Below, one piece after another: positions 1 through 6,769 of a stretch of 21,499 nucleotides of DNA. The DNA is from a bacterium (GTDB taxonomy: Bacteria; Chloroflexota; Chloroflexia; Thermomicrobiales; UBA6265): positions 27,058 through 48,556 of the forward strand of contig JAPOLF010000001.1 in assembly GCA_029977305.1 (NCBI GenBank), given 5' to 3'. The notes under the pieces were generated by a model that saw nothing but the letters and a program-made list of their open reading frames with translations, searched no databases and had not been told where the DNA came from. Every line of letters starts with the position of its first letter. Within the stretch, counting starts at the first letter, position 1. Position numbers and translations under genes: made by a program.

Positions 1-95
1 CATCACCACACGCACCATCACCATCGCCTTCAGTATCGCCACCATCAGCGCCATCATAATCACCATCATCACCATCATTATCATCGCCATCGTCG
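1..95. repeat. ATC/ACC/CAC-rich low-complexity tract at the window edge
   Basis: The first 95 or so bases are an imperfect trinucleotide-rich tract made mostly of CAT, CAC, ATC and CGCC units. Read in the frame of the downstream hydrolase it encodes a run dominated by Ile, Thr and Ala (about 17 Ile in 37 codons). Read one base earlier it would be His-rich. It runs directly into normal coding sequence at about 95-113, next to the HxHxDH motif. It could be a genuine microsatellite-like expansion inside the gene or an assembly or sequencing artefact at a contig end; the sequence alone does not decide this. Confidence 0.75.
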
Positions 96-826
96 TCGCC
101 ATCATCACCACCCACGGCCACGCCGATCACTTCGGCGGCAACGCGGCCATCGTCAAACGCACCGATGCGCAGGTCTGGGCCCCACGCATCGACGAGGCCG
201 TCCTCCGCTATCCGATCCTGCAGCCGGCTCTCCTCTACGGCGGTGCCGACCCCATCGAAACCATGCGGGGCGGATTCATGCTCGCCGATGCCAGTCCCGT
301 CGATCACGTCTTTGCCCCGGGCCCGTTGGTCGTCGAAGGCGTGGCCATGGACGCGATCGATCTCGCCGGCCACTCCCCCGGACAGGTCGGCATCCTCATC
401 GACGACGTCTTCTTCTGCGCCGATGTCGTTCTCCCAGAAACCGTCCTCGAGAAGTACCGCATCCCATACCTATACGGGGTCACCGACCACCTCACCGCCC
501 TTGACCGCGCCGAGACGATTCCCGCCACCACCGTCGTCCCCGGCCACGGCCCCATCCTCGAATCGATCGCCACCGTCGCTGCCGCCAATCGCGCCCTTGT
601 CCTCGATGTGCTTGTCTCCACCCGCACCCTCACCCAGCAACCCACCACTGCCGACGCCGTCCTCACTGGCCTTCTCCGCCAGTACGGTTCTCCCGCTGCC
701 GACGCTCCCGGCTTCTACCTCCTCCAACCGACCGCCTTCGCCTTCCTGACCCACCTCCACCGCTCCGGCGAGGTCACCCACGAGGTCAGTGACGGCCAAG
801 CCCTCTGGACGGCAGTGTCCTCATGA
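2..826 (+). CDS. MBL-fold metallohydrolase, 5' end missing or degraded
   Basis: This is a metallo-beta-lactamase-fold hydrolase, a family that uses two metal ions to hydrolyse esters, thioesters, lactones and similar bonds. The reading frame is open from the window edge, so no start is given. The metal-binding motif THGHADH lies at bases 110-130. A second His follows in AGHSPGQ, the bridging Asp in FFCADVV, and the last His in VVPGHGP, so the ligand set looks complete. After the fold comes an extension of about 75 residues, perhaps a small helical or winged-helix tail as in the LACTB2-like group. The N-terminal part, which should hold the first strands of the fold, is replaced in this window by Ile/Thr-rich low-complexity sequence, so the gene may be damaged or the sequence there wrong. 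The stop overlaps the next start as ATGA, suggesting translational coupling with the regulator downstream. The substrate is unknown. Confidence 0.75.
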   Translation: MTTRTITIAFSIATISAIIITIITIIIIAIVVAIITTHGHADHFGGNAAIVKRTDAQVWAPRIDEAVLRYPILQPALLYGGADPIETMRGGFMLADASPVDHVFAPGPLVVEGVAMDAIDLAGHSPGQVGILIDDVFFCADVVLPETVLEKYRIPYLYGVTDHLTALDRAETIPATTVVPGHGPILESIATVAAANRALVLDVLVSTRTLTQQPTTADAVLTGLLRQYGSPAADAPGFYLLQPTAFAFLTHLHRSGEVTHEVSDGQALWTAVSS

Positions 827-1413
827 CCGACCTCCTCTCTGGCCTCTTCGCCTCGAAGGTTCGTGCCGCGGTGCTCGTCTACCTCCTTCCACGCGCACAC
901 CGCGGCTACAGCCTCACCGAACTCGCCCGCGCCACCGGCCTCTCCACCAGCAGCCTCCAGCACGAGTGCTACAAACTGGTCGATCTCGGCGTCCTGCGTG
1001 ATCGCCGGGAAGGCAACGCCCGCCGCTACCGCCCTAACCCCGAAAACCCGGCCCTTGCGCCGCTCACCGCCCTCGTGACAGCCGCGGTCGGCGTCGGTCC
1101 GATGCTCCGCGCCGCCATCGAGGATCTGGACATCGACGGCCAAGTCGCCATCGCTGGCACCCTTGCGCCCACAGCCGACCCCGCCGCCCCGTTGGTGATC
1201 GGCAATGTCCCCTTCGCCCGCTTCGCCGATCTCGAATCGCGCCTCACCCCGTTGCTCACCACCCTCGGTTTGCCGATGCCCGCCCTCACCTACTACCGCC
1301 GAGACGACTGGGATGCCCGCCTCCTCTCCGGGAATGCCCTCGTCGCAGCGTGGCGCAGTGGCCCCGGATATTCCCTCTATGGCCCCCCGATCGTCCCCTC
1401 ATGGGCCGCTTGA
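823..1413 (+). CDS. Winged-helix transcriptional regulator (ArsR/MarR-like) with C-terminal domain
   Basis: This is a 196-residue DNA-binding regulator. Residues about 1-70 form a winged helix: SKVRAAVLVYLL is helix 1, YSLTELARATGLSTSSLQHE is the helix-turn-helix, and LRDRREGNARRYRPNP is the wing. The rest (about 75-196) resembles the degenerate nucleotidyltransferase-like domain found in some archaeal and Chloroflexota winged-helix regulators, but I see no catalytic nucleotidyltransferase motif, and this part of the call is weak. The ATG overlaps the stop of the upstream MBL-fold gene, so the two are probably co-translated and the regulator may respond to the metabolite handled by that enzyme. 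It has no membrane segment and should act in the cytoplasm. Its own target sites cannot be named from this window. Confidence 0.7.
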   Translation: MTDLLSGLFASKVRAAVLVYLLPRAHRGYSLTELARATGLSTSSLQHECYKLVDLGVLRDRREGNARRYRPNPENPALAPLTALVTAAVGVGPMLRAAIEDLDIDGQVAIAGTLAPTADPAAPLVIGNVPFARFADLESRLTPLLTTLGLPMPALTYYRRDDWDARLLSGNALVAAWRSGPGYSLYGPPIVPSWAA

Positions 1414-1421
1414 CCACGCCA

Positions 1422-1454
1422 AAACGGGACGTTTCCCCTTCCGCGTTTGATAAT
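1422..1454 (+). promoter_or_regulatory. Possible promoter/operator before the dynamin-like gene
   Basis: The 100-base gap before the GTPase holds GATAAT at 1449-1454, a 5/6 match to a sigma-70 -10 box. No convincing -35 sits at the right distance. Just upstream is a small dyad AAACG-GGA-CGTTT at 1422-1434. If the box is used, the leader would be about 50 nt. This is weak evidence, but it suggests the GTPase may be transcribed separately from the two upstream genes. Confidence 0.3.
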
Positions 1455-1513
1455 GGTCCATGCAGGTCTGTCGACGGCACAGCCCGCATCGTTTGCGCAG
1501 GATTAGGTGAGCA

Positions 1514-3454
1514 ATGGCCCCAGGCTTCGACATCCCCGGATTGCCCTTCCGCCGCAAAGGCGAGGCATCCATCCTCACCGATCGCCAGCACGATCTCGTG
1601 CAGCAGGAACTCGCCCTCCTCGAGCGACTCCAGGTCATCCTCGACGAGTACCCCGCCGCCGACACCGACCGCGCCGCTTGCCGTCAGGCCGCGGAGGACC
1701 TCACCGCCCTCTTCATGTTGGTCATCGTCGGCGAGTTCAACGCCGGCAAGTCCGCCTTCATCAACGCCCTCGTCGGCGACAACGTCATGCCCGAAGGCGT
1801 CACCCCCACCACCGCCGTCATCAACCTCCTGATGCACGGCGACACCCAGACCGAGACCATCCGCCCCGACGGCCTCATCATCCGCCCCTTCCCCGCCGAT
1901 TTCCTCCGCGAGATCACCGTCGTCGACACCCCCGGCACCAACGCCATCGTCCGCGAGCATGAGGCACTCACCCAGCGCTTCGTCCCCCGCTCCGACATGG
2001 TCCTCTTCGTCACCTCCGCCGATCGCCCCTTCAGCGAGAGCGAACGCGAGTTCATGGCCACCATCCGTGAATGGGGCAAGAAGATCGTGGTCATCATCAA
2101 CAAGATCGACCTGCTCCGGGACGACACGTCAAAACAGCAAGTCATCTCCTTTGTCACCGAAGGCATTCAGACCTTGCTCGGGTTCACCCCGGAGGTCTTC
2201 CCGGTATCGGCCCTGCTTGCGCAGCAGGCGAAGGGGCTCGGCGATCGCAACCCGGTCGAGCAGGCCCGCCTCTATGAGGCCAGCCAATTCGGCCCCCTCG
2301 AGCAGTACATCTACACCACCCTCGATGAGGAAGGGCGCGTCCGTCTCAAACTGCTCAACCCGCTCGGCGTCGGCGAGCTCCTCGCCGAGCGCTATCACCA
2401 GGAGACCCAGCAACGCCTCAACGTCCTCCGCGAGGACATGGCCACCATCGACAACATCGATCGCCAGCTCGCCGTCTACCAAGACGACATGCGCAAGCAG
2501 TTCGAGTACCACCTCACCCGCATCGAGAACATCATCGCCCGCATGCTCCAGCGCGGCGACACCTTCTTCGACGAAACCATTCGCATGGGTCGGGTCTTCG
2601 ACCTTCTCAAATCCGACAAGATCCGTGACGACTTCCAGCGGCAGGTGATCGCTGACACGGAGCAGCAGATCGACACCGCCATCGACGAGCTCATCGACTG
2701 GATGGTCGAGCAAGACCTCCGCATGTGGAAGTCCGTCACCGATTACATCGACCGGCGCCGCCTCGCCAAGTACGAGAGCAACCTCATCGGCGATGTCGGC
2801 GGCCAATTTCGCTACGACCGCCGTGCCCTCCTCGATTCCGCCTCCCGCCTCGCCCAGGATGAAGTTGATCGCTATGATCCCGCGCAGGCAGCCCACGAGC
2901 TCTCGCTCTCCGTCCGCACCGCGGTCGCGCAGGTCGCCATGGTCGAGGCAGGTGCACTCGGTCTCGGCGCGCTCGTCGTCGCCGCCGCCAGCACCCTCGC
3001 CTTCGATTTCACCGGCCTCCTCATCGCGAGTTTCGTCGCAGGCCTCGGCCTCTTCATCCTCCCGCACAAGCGCAAGAAGGCGCGCGAGGAGTTCCGCGCT
3101 CGCAGCGAGGAACTTGAGCGCAACCTGATCACCGTCATGCGTGACCAGTTCGAGAAGGAACTCGCCCGCTCCGTCGATCACGTCCAACAGGCGATTGCCC
3201 CATACACCCGCTTCGTCCGCACCGAGTACGGCCGCCTCAGCGCCTTCGACCACGACCTCGGCCAACTCGAAACCGAGTTCCGCGGCGTCCGTCACCAGAT
3301 CGGTGACGTCCCCGGCATGCAGCGGCAGATACCGCCCGGCATGCCCCAACCTGCCGTCCTCCCCCCACGAGACATTCCGCAACTTGAGATCCCGCGCGTC
3401 GAACCAGTCAGCGATCAGGGGGATGACGGCATTTCCCCGCCAAATCGTCCGTAG
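1514..3454 (+). CDS. Bacterial dynamin-like GTPase
   Basis: This is a 646-residue large GTPase of the dynamin family, membrane-remodelling or membrane-protecting GTPases that oligomerise on lipid. The GTPase domain follows a short N-terminal helical stretch. G1/P-loop GEFNAGKS is at residues 73-80, the G2 threonine lies in EGVTPTTAV (about 95-103), G3 DTPG is at 138-141 and G4 NKID is at 196-199. Residues about 280-470 are charged and helical, like the stalk or neck helices. Residues about 474-517 form a hydrophobic hairpin likely to insert into the membrane, followed by the basic stretch HKRKKAREEF, more helix, and a Pro-rich tail (PGMPQPAVLPPRD). This order fits BDLP-like or mitofusin-like bacterial dynamins. 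Many bacterial dynamins come in pairs; this one is alone here. The start at 1514 has an AGGATTAGG-type purine-rich stretch just upstream. The precise role (membrane repair, fission, phage stress) is not known. Confidence 0.88.
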   Translation: MAPGFDIPGLPFRRKGEASILTDRQHDLVQQELALLERLQVILDEYPAADTDRAACRQAAEDLTALFMLVIVGEFNAGKSAFINALVGDNVMPEGVTPTTAVINLLMHGDTQTETIRPDGLIIRPFPADFLREITVVDTPGTNAIVREHEALTQRFVPRSDMVLFVTSADRPFSESEREFMATIREWGKKIVVIINKIDLLRDDTSKQQVISFVTEGIQTLLGFTPEVFPVSALLAQQAKGLGDRNPVEQARLYEASQFGPLEQYIYTTLDEEGRVRLKLLNPLGVGELLAERYHQETQQRLNVLREDMATIDNIDRQLAVYQDDMRKQFEYHLTRIENIIARMLQRGDTFFDETIRMGRVFDLLKSDKIRDDFQRQVIADTEQQIDTAIDELIDWMVEQDLRMWKSVTDYIDRRRLAKYESNLIGDVGGQFRYDRRALLDSASRLAQDEVDRYDPAQAAHELSLSVRTAVAQVAMVEAGALGLGALVVAAASTLAFDFTGLLIASFVAGLGLFILPHKRKKAREEFRARSEELERNLITVMRDQFEKELARSVDHVQQAIAPYTRFVRTEYGRLSAFDHDLGQLETEFRGVRHQIGDVPGMQRQIPPGMPQPAVLPPRDIPQLEIPRVEPVSDQGDDGISPPNRP

Positions 3455-3471
3455 CGAAAGGAAGCACCCCG

Positions 3472-3891
3472 ATGGACAAGGACACCGTCAACGCCTGGAA
3501 TGAGCAGATCACCAAGGAGTTTCGTGAGAACAAGGGGATCGTCGGCGGCCCGTTCACCGGCGCCACCCTTCTCATCCTCCACACCAAAGGTGCCAAGTCC
3601 GGCATCGAGCGGGAGAACCCGTTGGTCTACCTGCAAGAGGGCGACACGCTCTACCTCTTCGGCAGCCGCGGCGGCGATCCTTCCCATCCCGACTGGTACC
3701 ACAACCTCGTCGCCAATCCCGATGTGACCGTCGAGGTCGGCACCGAGACCGTCCCGATGCGGGCCCGTGTCGTCGCCGACCCCGAGCGCACCCGCATCTA
3801 CGACGCCCAGGTCGCCCGCTCGCCGATGTTCGACGAGTACCGCAAGAAGACCACCCGCGAGATCCCGGTCATCGCCCTCGAGCGCCGTTAG
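3472..3891 (+). CDS. Nitroreductase/quinone reductase family protein (DUF385, Ddn-like), probably F420-linked
   Basis: This 139-residue protein matches the small split-barrel family that includes mycobacterial Ddn, the deazaflavin (F420)-dependent nitroreductase/quinone reductase. Recognisable family pieces are HTKGAKSGIERENPL (about 38-52), the strand pair around EGDTLYLFGSRGGD, PDWYHNLVANPDVTVEVG (about 80-97), and the closing helix and strand ending in IPVIALERR. Length and motif order are normal for the family. Known members use reduced F420 to reduce quinones or nitro compounds; binding of F420 rather than FMN is inferred from family membership. A purine-rich AAAGGAAG about nine bases upstream supports the ATG at 3472. 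The gene follows the dynamin-like GTPase by only 17 bases and is probably in the same transcript. There is no signal peptide, so the protein is cytoplasmic or membrane-associated. Confidence 0.82.
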   Translation: MDKDTVNAWNEQITKEFRENKGIVGGPFTGATLLILHTKGAKSGIERENPLVYLQEGDTLYLFGSRGGDPSHPDWYHNLVANPDVTVEVGTETVPMRARVVADPERTRIYDAQVARSPMFDEYRKKTTREIPVIALERR

Positions 3892-3910
3892 AAAACAGCA
3901 CTTCATCCCG

Positions 3911-3960
3911 ACGCCCTCCGCGTACACTGCTGGCATACACCAGCGGTCCACGGAGGGCGT
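3911..3960 (+). promoter_or_regulatory. Nested hairpin covering the RBS of the second MBL-fold gene
   Basis: A perfect 10-bp inverted repeat, ACGCCCTCCG (3911-3920) and CGGAGGGCGT (3951-3960), encloses 30 bases. Inside it is a second stem, 3926-3933 paired with 3940-3947 (one G-U), closing a CATACA loop. The Shine-Dalgarno GGAGG of the next gene lies in the 3' arm and is fully paired with CCTCC in the 5' arm. If the mRNA includes both arms, translation would be blocked until the stem opens. A possible -10 (TACACT, 3923-3928) lies inside the loop; transcripts starting there would escape the structure. Confidence 0.6.
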
Positions 3961-3961
3961 C

Positions 3962-4711
3962 ATGCGCATCACCAACGAGGTCTATCTCATCGGCGGCGGG
4001 GCCAACGTCTGCTTCGGCCTCTCCGATGACCCCGATTGCCATATCTACCTGATCGACACCGGCGCCGGCCTCGCCATCGTCGACGCCGGACTGGGCGAGG
4101 GCGATTCCATCAATCGGATCACCGCCAACATCCTCGCCGAGGGCCTTGACCTCGCCGATCTCAAGTGGCTACTCCTCACGCACTACCACATGGACCACGT
4201 CGGCGGCGCCGCGAAACTCCGCGACCGCTTCAACCTCGAGGTCTGGTCCCCAGCCGAGGCCGCGGAGGTCATCCGCACCGGGGACGAAGGACCGCCCTCC
4301 CTCACCATCGCCAAGGCCTCCGGACTCTACCCGATGGACTTCTCCTTCGATGCCTGCCCCGTCGACGTCGAACTCCGTGATGGCGACCGCCTCCGCCTCG
4401 GCGACCTCGAACTCGAGGTCATCGACACCCCCGGACACTGCCACGGCCACCAGTCGTTCCTGCTCCATGGCCGGGATCGCCGGTACCTCTTCGCAGGGGA
4501 TGCGATCTTCGCGGGCGGCAAGGTCGTCTGGCAGAACATCTGGGACAACAGCGTTCAGGACACCGTCGCCACCATCAACAAGTTGTCATCTGTGGAATTC
4601 GATGCCCTCTGTCCAGGTCACGCCGCCGTGATCGTCGAGGGCGGCCGTCGCCACGTCGAGATCGCGCAACGCAAGGTGGAGTCGCTCGGACTGCCACAGA
4701 GCCTCGTCTAG
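3962..4711 (+). CDS. MBL-fold metallohydrolase (complete)
   Basis: This is a 249-residue metallo-beta-lactamase-fold hydrolase of the glyoxalase II-like group. All metal ligands are visible: HYHMDH at residues 74-79, H159 in DTPGHCHGH, the bridging D180 in FAGDAIF, and H220 in LCPGHAA. The protein starts straight with the first beta strands (RITNEVYLIGG), with no signal peptide, so it is cytoplasmic. The ATG at 3962 is preceded by GGAGG; the longer open frame upstream is antisense-like sequence across the preceding gene and is not used. Substrate is unknown; lactone, thioester or phosphodiester hydrolysis are all possible in this family. The SD lies in a strong hairpin, suggesting control of translation. 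The stop codon overlaps that of the convergent minus-strand gene. Confidence 0.88.
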   Translation: MRITNEVYLIGGGANVCFGLSDDPDCHIYLIDTGAGLAIVDAGLGEGDSINRITANILAEGLDLADLKWLLLTHYHMDHVGGAAKLRDRFNLEVWSPAEAAEVIRTGDEGPPSLTIAKASGLYPMDFSFDACPVDVELRDGDRLRLGDLELEVIDTPGHCHGHQSFLLHGRDRRYLFAGDAIFAGGKVVWQNIWDNSVQDTVATINKLSSVEFDALCPGHAAVIVEGGRRHVEIAQRKVESLGLPQSLV

Positions 4712-5322
4712 CCCCGCGGCACCCGCGCCAGGCAATCTCGGCAGAAGGCGACCACCGCATCGGTCACCATCGGCCCGAGCGGCGAGGCAATCACCTCGGG
4801 GAACGGTGCATCGGTGGGCAGCGAACTCGCGATTGCCCAACCACCGCAGGCGTTGGTCAATCGCCGGCACGCGGCCACCTCGCCCTCGATGCCGGTCCGT
4901 CCGATGAGCAACTTGGGCACGAAGGGCGAACGGGCAGGGGAGTCACCATCCCGCCAAGTCGGCCCGAGTCCGACCATGCCCGCGAGGCGCAGTTCGGCCG
5001 CATCGTGCAGGATCGCATCTGCCGAATCACCCATCCCCAGCACCATCGGCATTGCCGTGATCTGGTCCCCGCAGCGGCGCACGATCTCGCCAACCGGGAG
5101 TTCCGGTCCGTCGTCGGACAATCCGTGACCCGGCAGATCGATTGCCAGCGCGCTCATCCCGGCCGCCGCCAAGGCCGCCGGGACCACGTCCCACATGTCG
5201 AGATCGCCGCCGATGTCGTGCAGCAGCAGACACCGCGCAGGCGCCTCACCCCAGCGGATCCCGCGCAGGGTGAGGCCGCCGTCTCCGGAGAACTCCACGC
5301 TGGCGGGCGTGAGATCTTCCAT
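4708..5322 (-). CDS. Alpha/beta-hydrolase-fold protein, probably catalytically degenerate
   Basis: This 204-residue protein has the N-terminal half of an alpha/beta hydrolase: the oxyanion-loop region LLLHDIGGDLDMWD (usual HGxGG) and the strand and helix ALAIDLPGHGLSDD. The nucleophile elbow is present only as GMGDSADA, with Asp where the second Gly of GxSxG is usual. The C-terminal quarter has no histidine: where the family has a GH followed by a helix, the text here is ASPLGPMVTDAVVAF. It is also shorter than the usual 250-300 residues. Known active members need Ser-His-Asp/Glu, so this one may be inactive, a binding protein, or a decayed gene. Its ATG shares one base with the stop of the PPOX-family gene upstream (TGATG), so it is the last gene of that operon and is coupled to it. 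Longer upstream starts would run antisense-like through that gene and are rejected. Confidence 0.72.
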   Translation of the reverse strand: MEDLTPASVEFSGDGGLTLRGIRWGEAPARCLLLHDIGGDLDMWDVVPAALAAAGMSALAIDLPGHGLSDDGPELPVGEIVRRCGDQITAMPMVLGMGDSADAILHDAAELRLAGMVGLGPTWRDGDSPARSPFVPKLLIGRTGIEGEVAACRRLTNACGGWAIASSLPTDAPFPEVIASPLGPMVTDAVVAFCRDCLARVPRG

Positions 5323-5807
5323 CACTCCGCAGTCTTGTACTTCTTCGCCCAGTCCACTCCCTGCCAGGTGGTGACCTTCTCCGGCCGCAGGAAGAACAAC
5401 CAGCGCGGTTCGTTCAGCGTTGGCACCAAGTATTTTGGGCCGTTCTCGCCGAGATAGCGCAACGACATCTCGTTCGCGATCTCCACCCAACGCCCGCCCA
5501 CATTCGGCCGCTCGACCAGCTCCGCGATGCCCTTCACCACCACCTTGCGATACGGCGCAGCCGCCTCGTCGATCGAGAGCGAGACCCGCCCGTCCTTCGC
5601 CAAGTACTCGGCCCAAATCGATTTCTGCCTCGGAATGATCCAGAAGCCCCCGTCCGCCGACTGGTACCAGGTCGGCACCACATACGGCCAACCCTCGGGA
5701 TCGAGACACCCCAACCGTCCCACGTTCGGCTCGTGGAGGAACCGTGCCATGTCCTCCGCGTCCATCTTTCCGACTTTCCCGCGCCAGGATTCGTCGTTGC
5801 TGCTCAT
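5322..5807 (-). CDS. Pyridoxamine 5'-phosphate oxidase (PPOX)-family flavin/F420-binding protein
   Basis: This 161-residue split-barrel protein resembles the PPOX-like FMN- or F420-binding family. Features are MDAEDMARFLHEPNVGRLGCLDPEGWPY at the N-terminus (helix and first strand), VVPTWYQSADGGFWIIPRQKS (core strands with basic residues for phosphate contacts), and VSLSIDEAAAPYRKVVVKG followed by a helical cap. Members oxidise or reduce small molecules or act as F420/heme partners; the substrate is not known. The start at 5807 is chosen because GGAGG (5813-5817) stands five bases upstream; the earlier in-frame ATGs at 5822 and 5843 would place that SD inside the gene or lack one. It lies 50 bases after the second permease of the dipeptide-type importer and overlaps the alpha/beta-hydrolase gene by one base, so it is probably part of the importer operon and may act on the imported compound. 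Confidence 0.8.
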   Translation of the reverse strand: MSSNDESWRGKVGKMDAEDMARFLHEPNVGRLGCLDPEGWPYVVPTWYQSADGGFWIIPRQKSIWAEYLAKDGRVSLSIDEAAAPYRKVVVKGIAELVERPNVGGRWVEIANEMSLRYLGENGPKYLVPTLNEPRWLFFLRPEKVTTWQGVDWAKKYKTAE

Positions 5808-5833
5808 TTCATCCTCCGTCATGTGCCCAGCGT

Positions 5834-5855
5834 CCCGAACCACGATCGGTTCAGG
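5834..5855 (-). other. Small intercistronic hairpin after the second permease
   Basis: On the minus-strand transcript an 8-bp stem (one G-U pair) with a 6-nt loop forms from 5855-5848 and 5841-5834, just after the permease stop codon. No U-run follows, so it looks more like an mRNA processing or stability element than a full terminator. Confidence 0.4.
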
Positions 5856-5857
5856 TA

Positions 5858-6769
5858 TCAGCGATTCTTCGACCGCGGATCGAGCAGGTCACGCAGACCA
5901 TCCCCGGTCATGTTCATCCCCAGCACGATCAGCAGGATCGTCAACCCCGGGATCGTGATCACCCATGGGTTCAGCATCATGTAGTTGCGCCCCTCGGCCA
6001 CCATCACCCCGAGACTCGGCAGCGGCGGCTGTGCTCCCATCCCGATGAACGACAACCCGGCCTCAGCGATGATCGCCAACGCCACGTAGTACGACCCCAT
6101 CACCAACGCCGGCGCCACGATGTTCGGCAGGATGTGGCGCACGATGATCCTGCGGTCCGGCACTCCCGTCGCCCGCGCCGCCAAGACGAACTCCGACTCC
6201 CGAATCGCCAGGATCTCCCCCCGCACGATCCGCCCGAACCCCGCCCAGTTGATCAACCCGATCGCGAGTACCGCCGCCAGCAGCCCCGGCCCCAGCGTTC
6301 CGGCCAGGATCACCGCCAGCAACACGAGCGGGAATCCCCACGCCAATTCCACGATGCCGCTGATCACCGAATCCGGCACCCCGCGGTAGTACCCGGCCAC
6401 CGCCCCCAGCAGCGTCCCGATCACCATCGAGATCACTGTCACCCCGAGTCCCACCACGAGCGAGATCCGGATCCCGGTCAGGATCCGCGACAGCATGTCC
6501 CGGCCCACCTGATCAGTCCCCAGCAAGTGCCCCTCGCTGAACGGCGGCAGGTTCGCCTTCATCAAGTTCTGCTTCGCGTAGTCATACGGCGCGAGGCTCG
6601 GCCCGATGATCCCCAGCACGATGAAGATCAAAGCCACGATCGTCCCGAACAATGCCAACTTGTTGCGAGACAGGCGCTTCACCGTGCGTGCGAACCGATG
6701 CTGCACCGGCGGATCCGGCCGCAACACCACCCCCACGCTGCTGGAAGGCGCGACCACCACATCAGGCAT
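5858..6769 (-). CDS. Dipeptide/oligopeptide-type ABC transporter permease, DppC/OppC family
   Basis: This is a 303-residue inner-membrane permease of the peptide/nickel ABC importer class. The DppC-type layout is clear: a cytoplasmic N-terminus, a first membrane helix (LALFGTIVALIFIVLGIIGPSLAP), the extracytoplasmic segment with GTDQVGRDMLSRILTG, then five more helices. The EAA loop that docks the ATPase reads EFVLAARATGVPDRRIIVRHILPN, with the conserved AAxxxG. The ATG at 6769 is preferred over 6796 because it gives a normal 8-base overlap with the upstream permease gene. It should pair with the DppB-like permease just upstream. The usual DppD/DppF ATPase genes do not follow; instead a PPOX-family gene does. 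Confidence 0.92.
   Translation of the reverse strand: MPDVVVAPSSSVGVVLRPDPPVQHRFARTVKRLSRNKLALFGTIVALIFIVLGIIGPSLAPYDYAKQNLMKANLPPFSEGHLLGTDQVGRDMLSRILTGIRISLVVGLGVTVISMVIGTLLGAVAGYYRGVPDSVISGIVELAWGFPLVLLAVILAGTLGPGLLAAVLAIGLINWAGFGRIVRGEILAIRESEFVLAARATGVPDRRIIVRHILPNIVAPALVMGSYYVALAIIAEAGLSFIGMGAQPPLPSLGVMVAEGRNYMMLNPWVITIPGLTILLIVLGMNMTGDGLRDLLDPRSKNR

Noticed and set aside
1..112. CRISPR array or designed His-tag at the window start
   Set aside because: Units are irregular 3-6-mers without unique spacers, so not CRISPR; the His-rich reading is in a different frame from the hydrolase and is not a coding signal.
2129..3382. Long open frame on the minus strand opposite the dynamin-like gene
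   Set aside because: It is a low-complexity acidic product (Glu/Val/Asp/Leu/Ala repeats) of the mirrored codon bias of a GC-rich gene; no domain or SD was recognised.
3767..3961. N-terminal extension of the second MBL-fold gene
   Set aside because: The extra residues are Ser/Pro/Arg-rich shadow of the Ddn-like gene; GGAGG directly before the ATG at 3962 fixes the start.
5323..5709. N-terminal extension of the alpha/beta-hydrolase gene
   Set aside because: The frame is open upstream of 5322 but lies in the alternative frame of the PPOX-family gene and adds no hydrolase-like residues.
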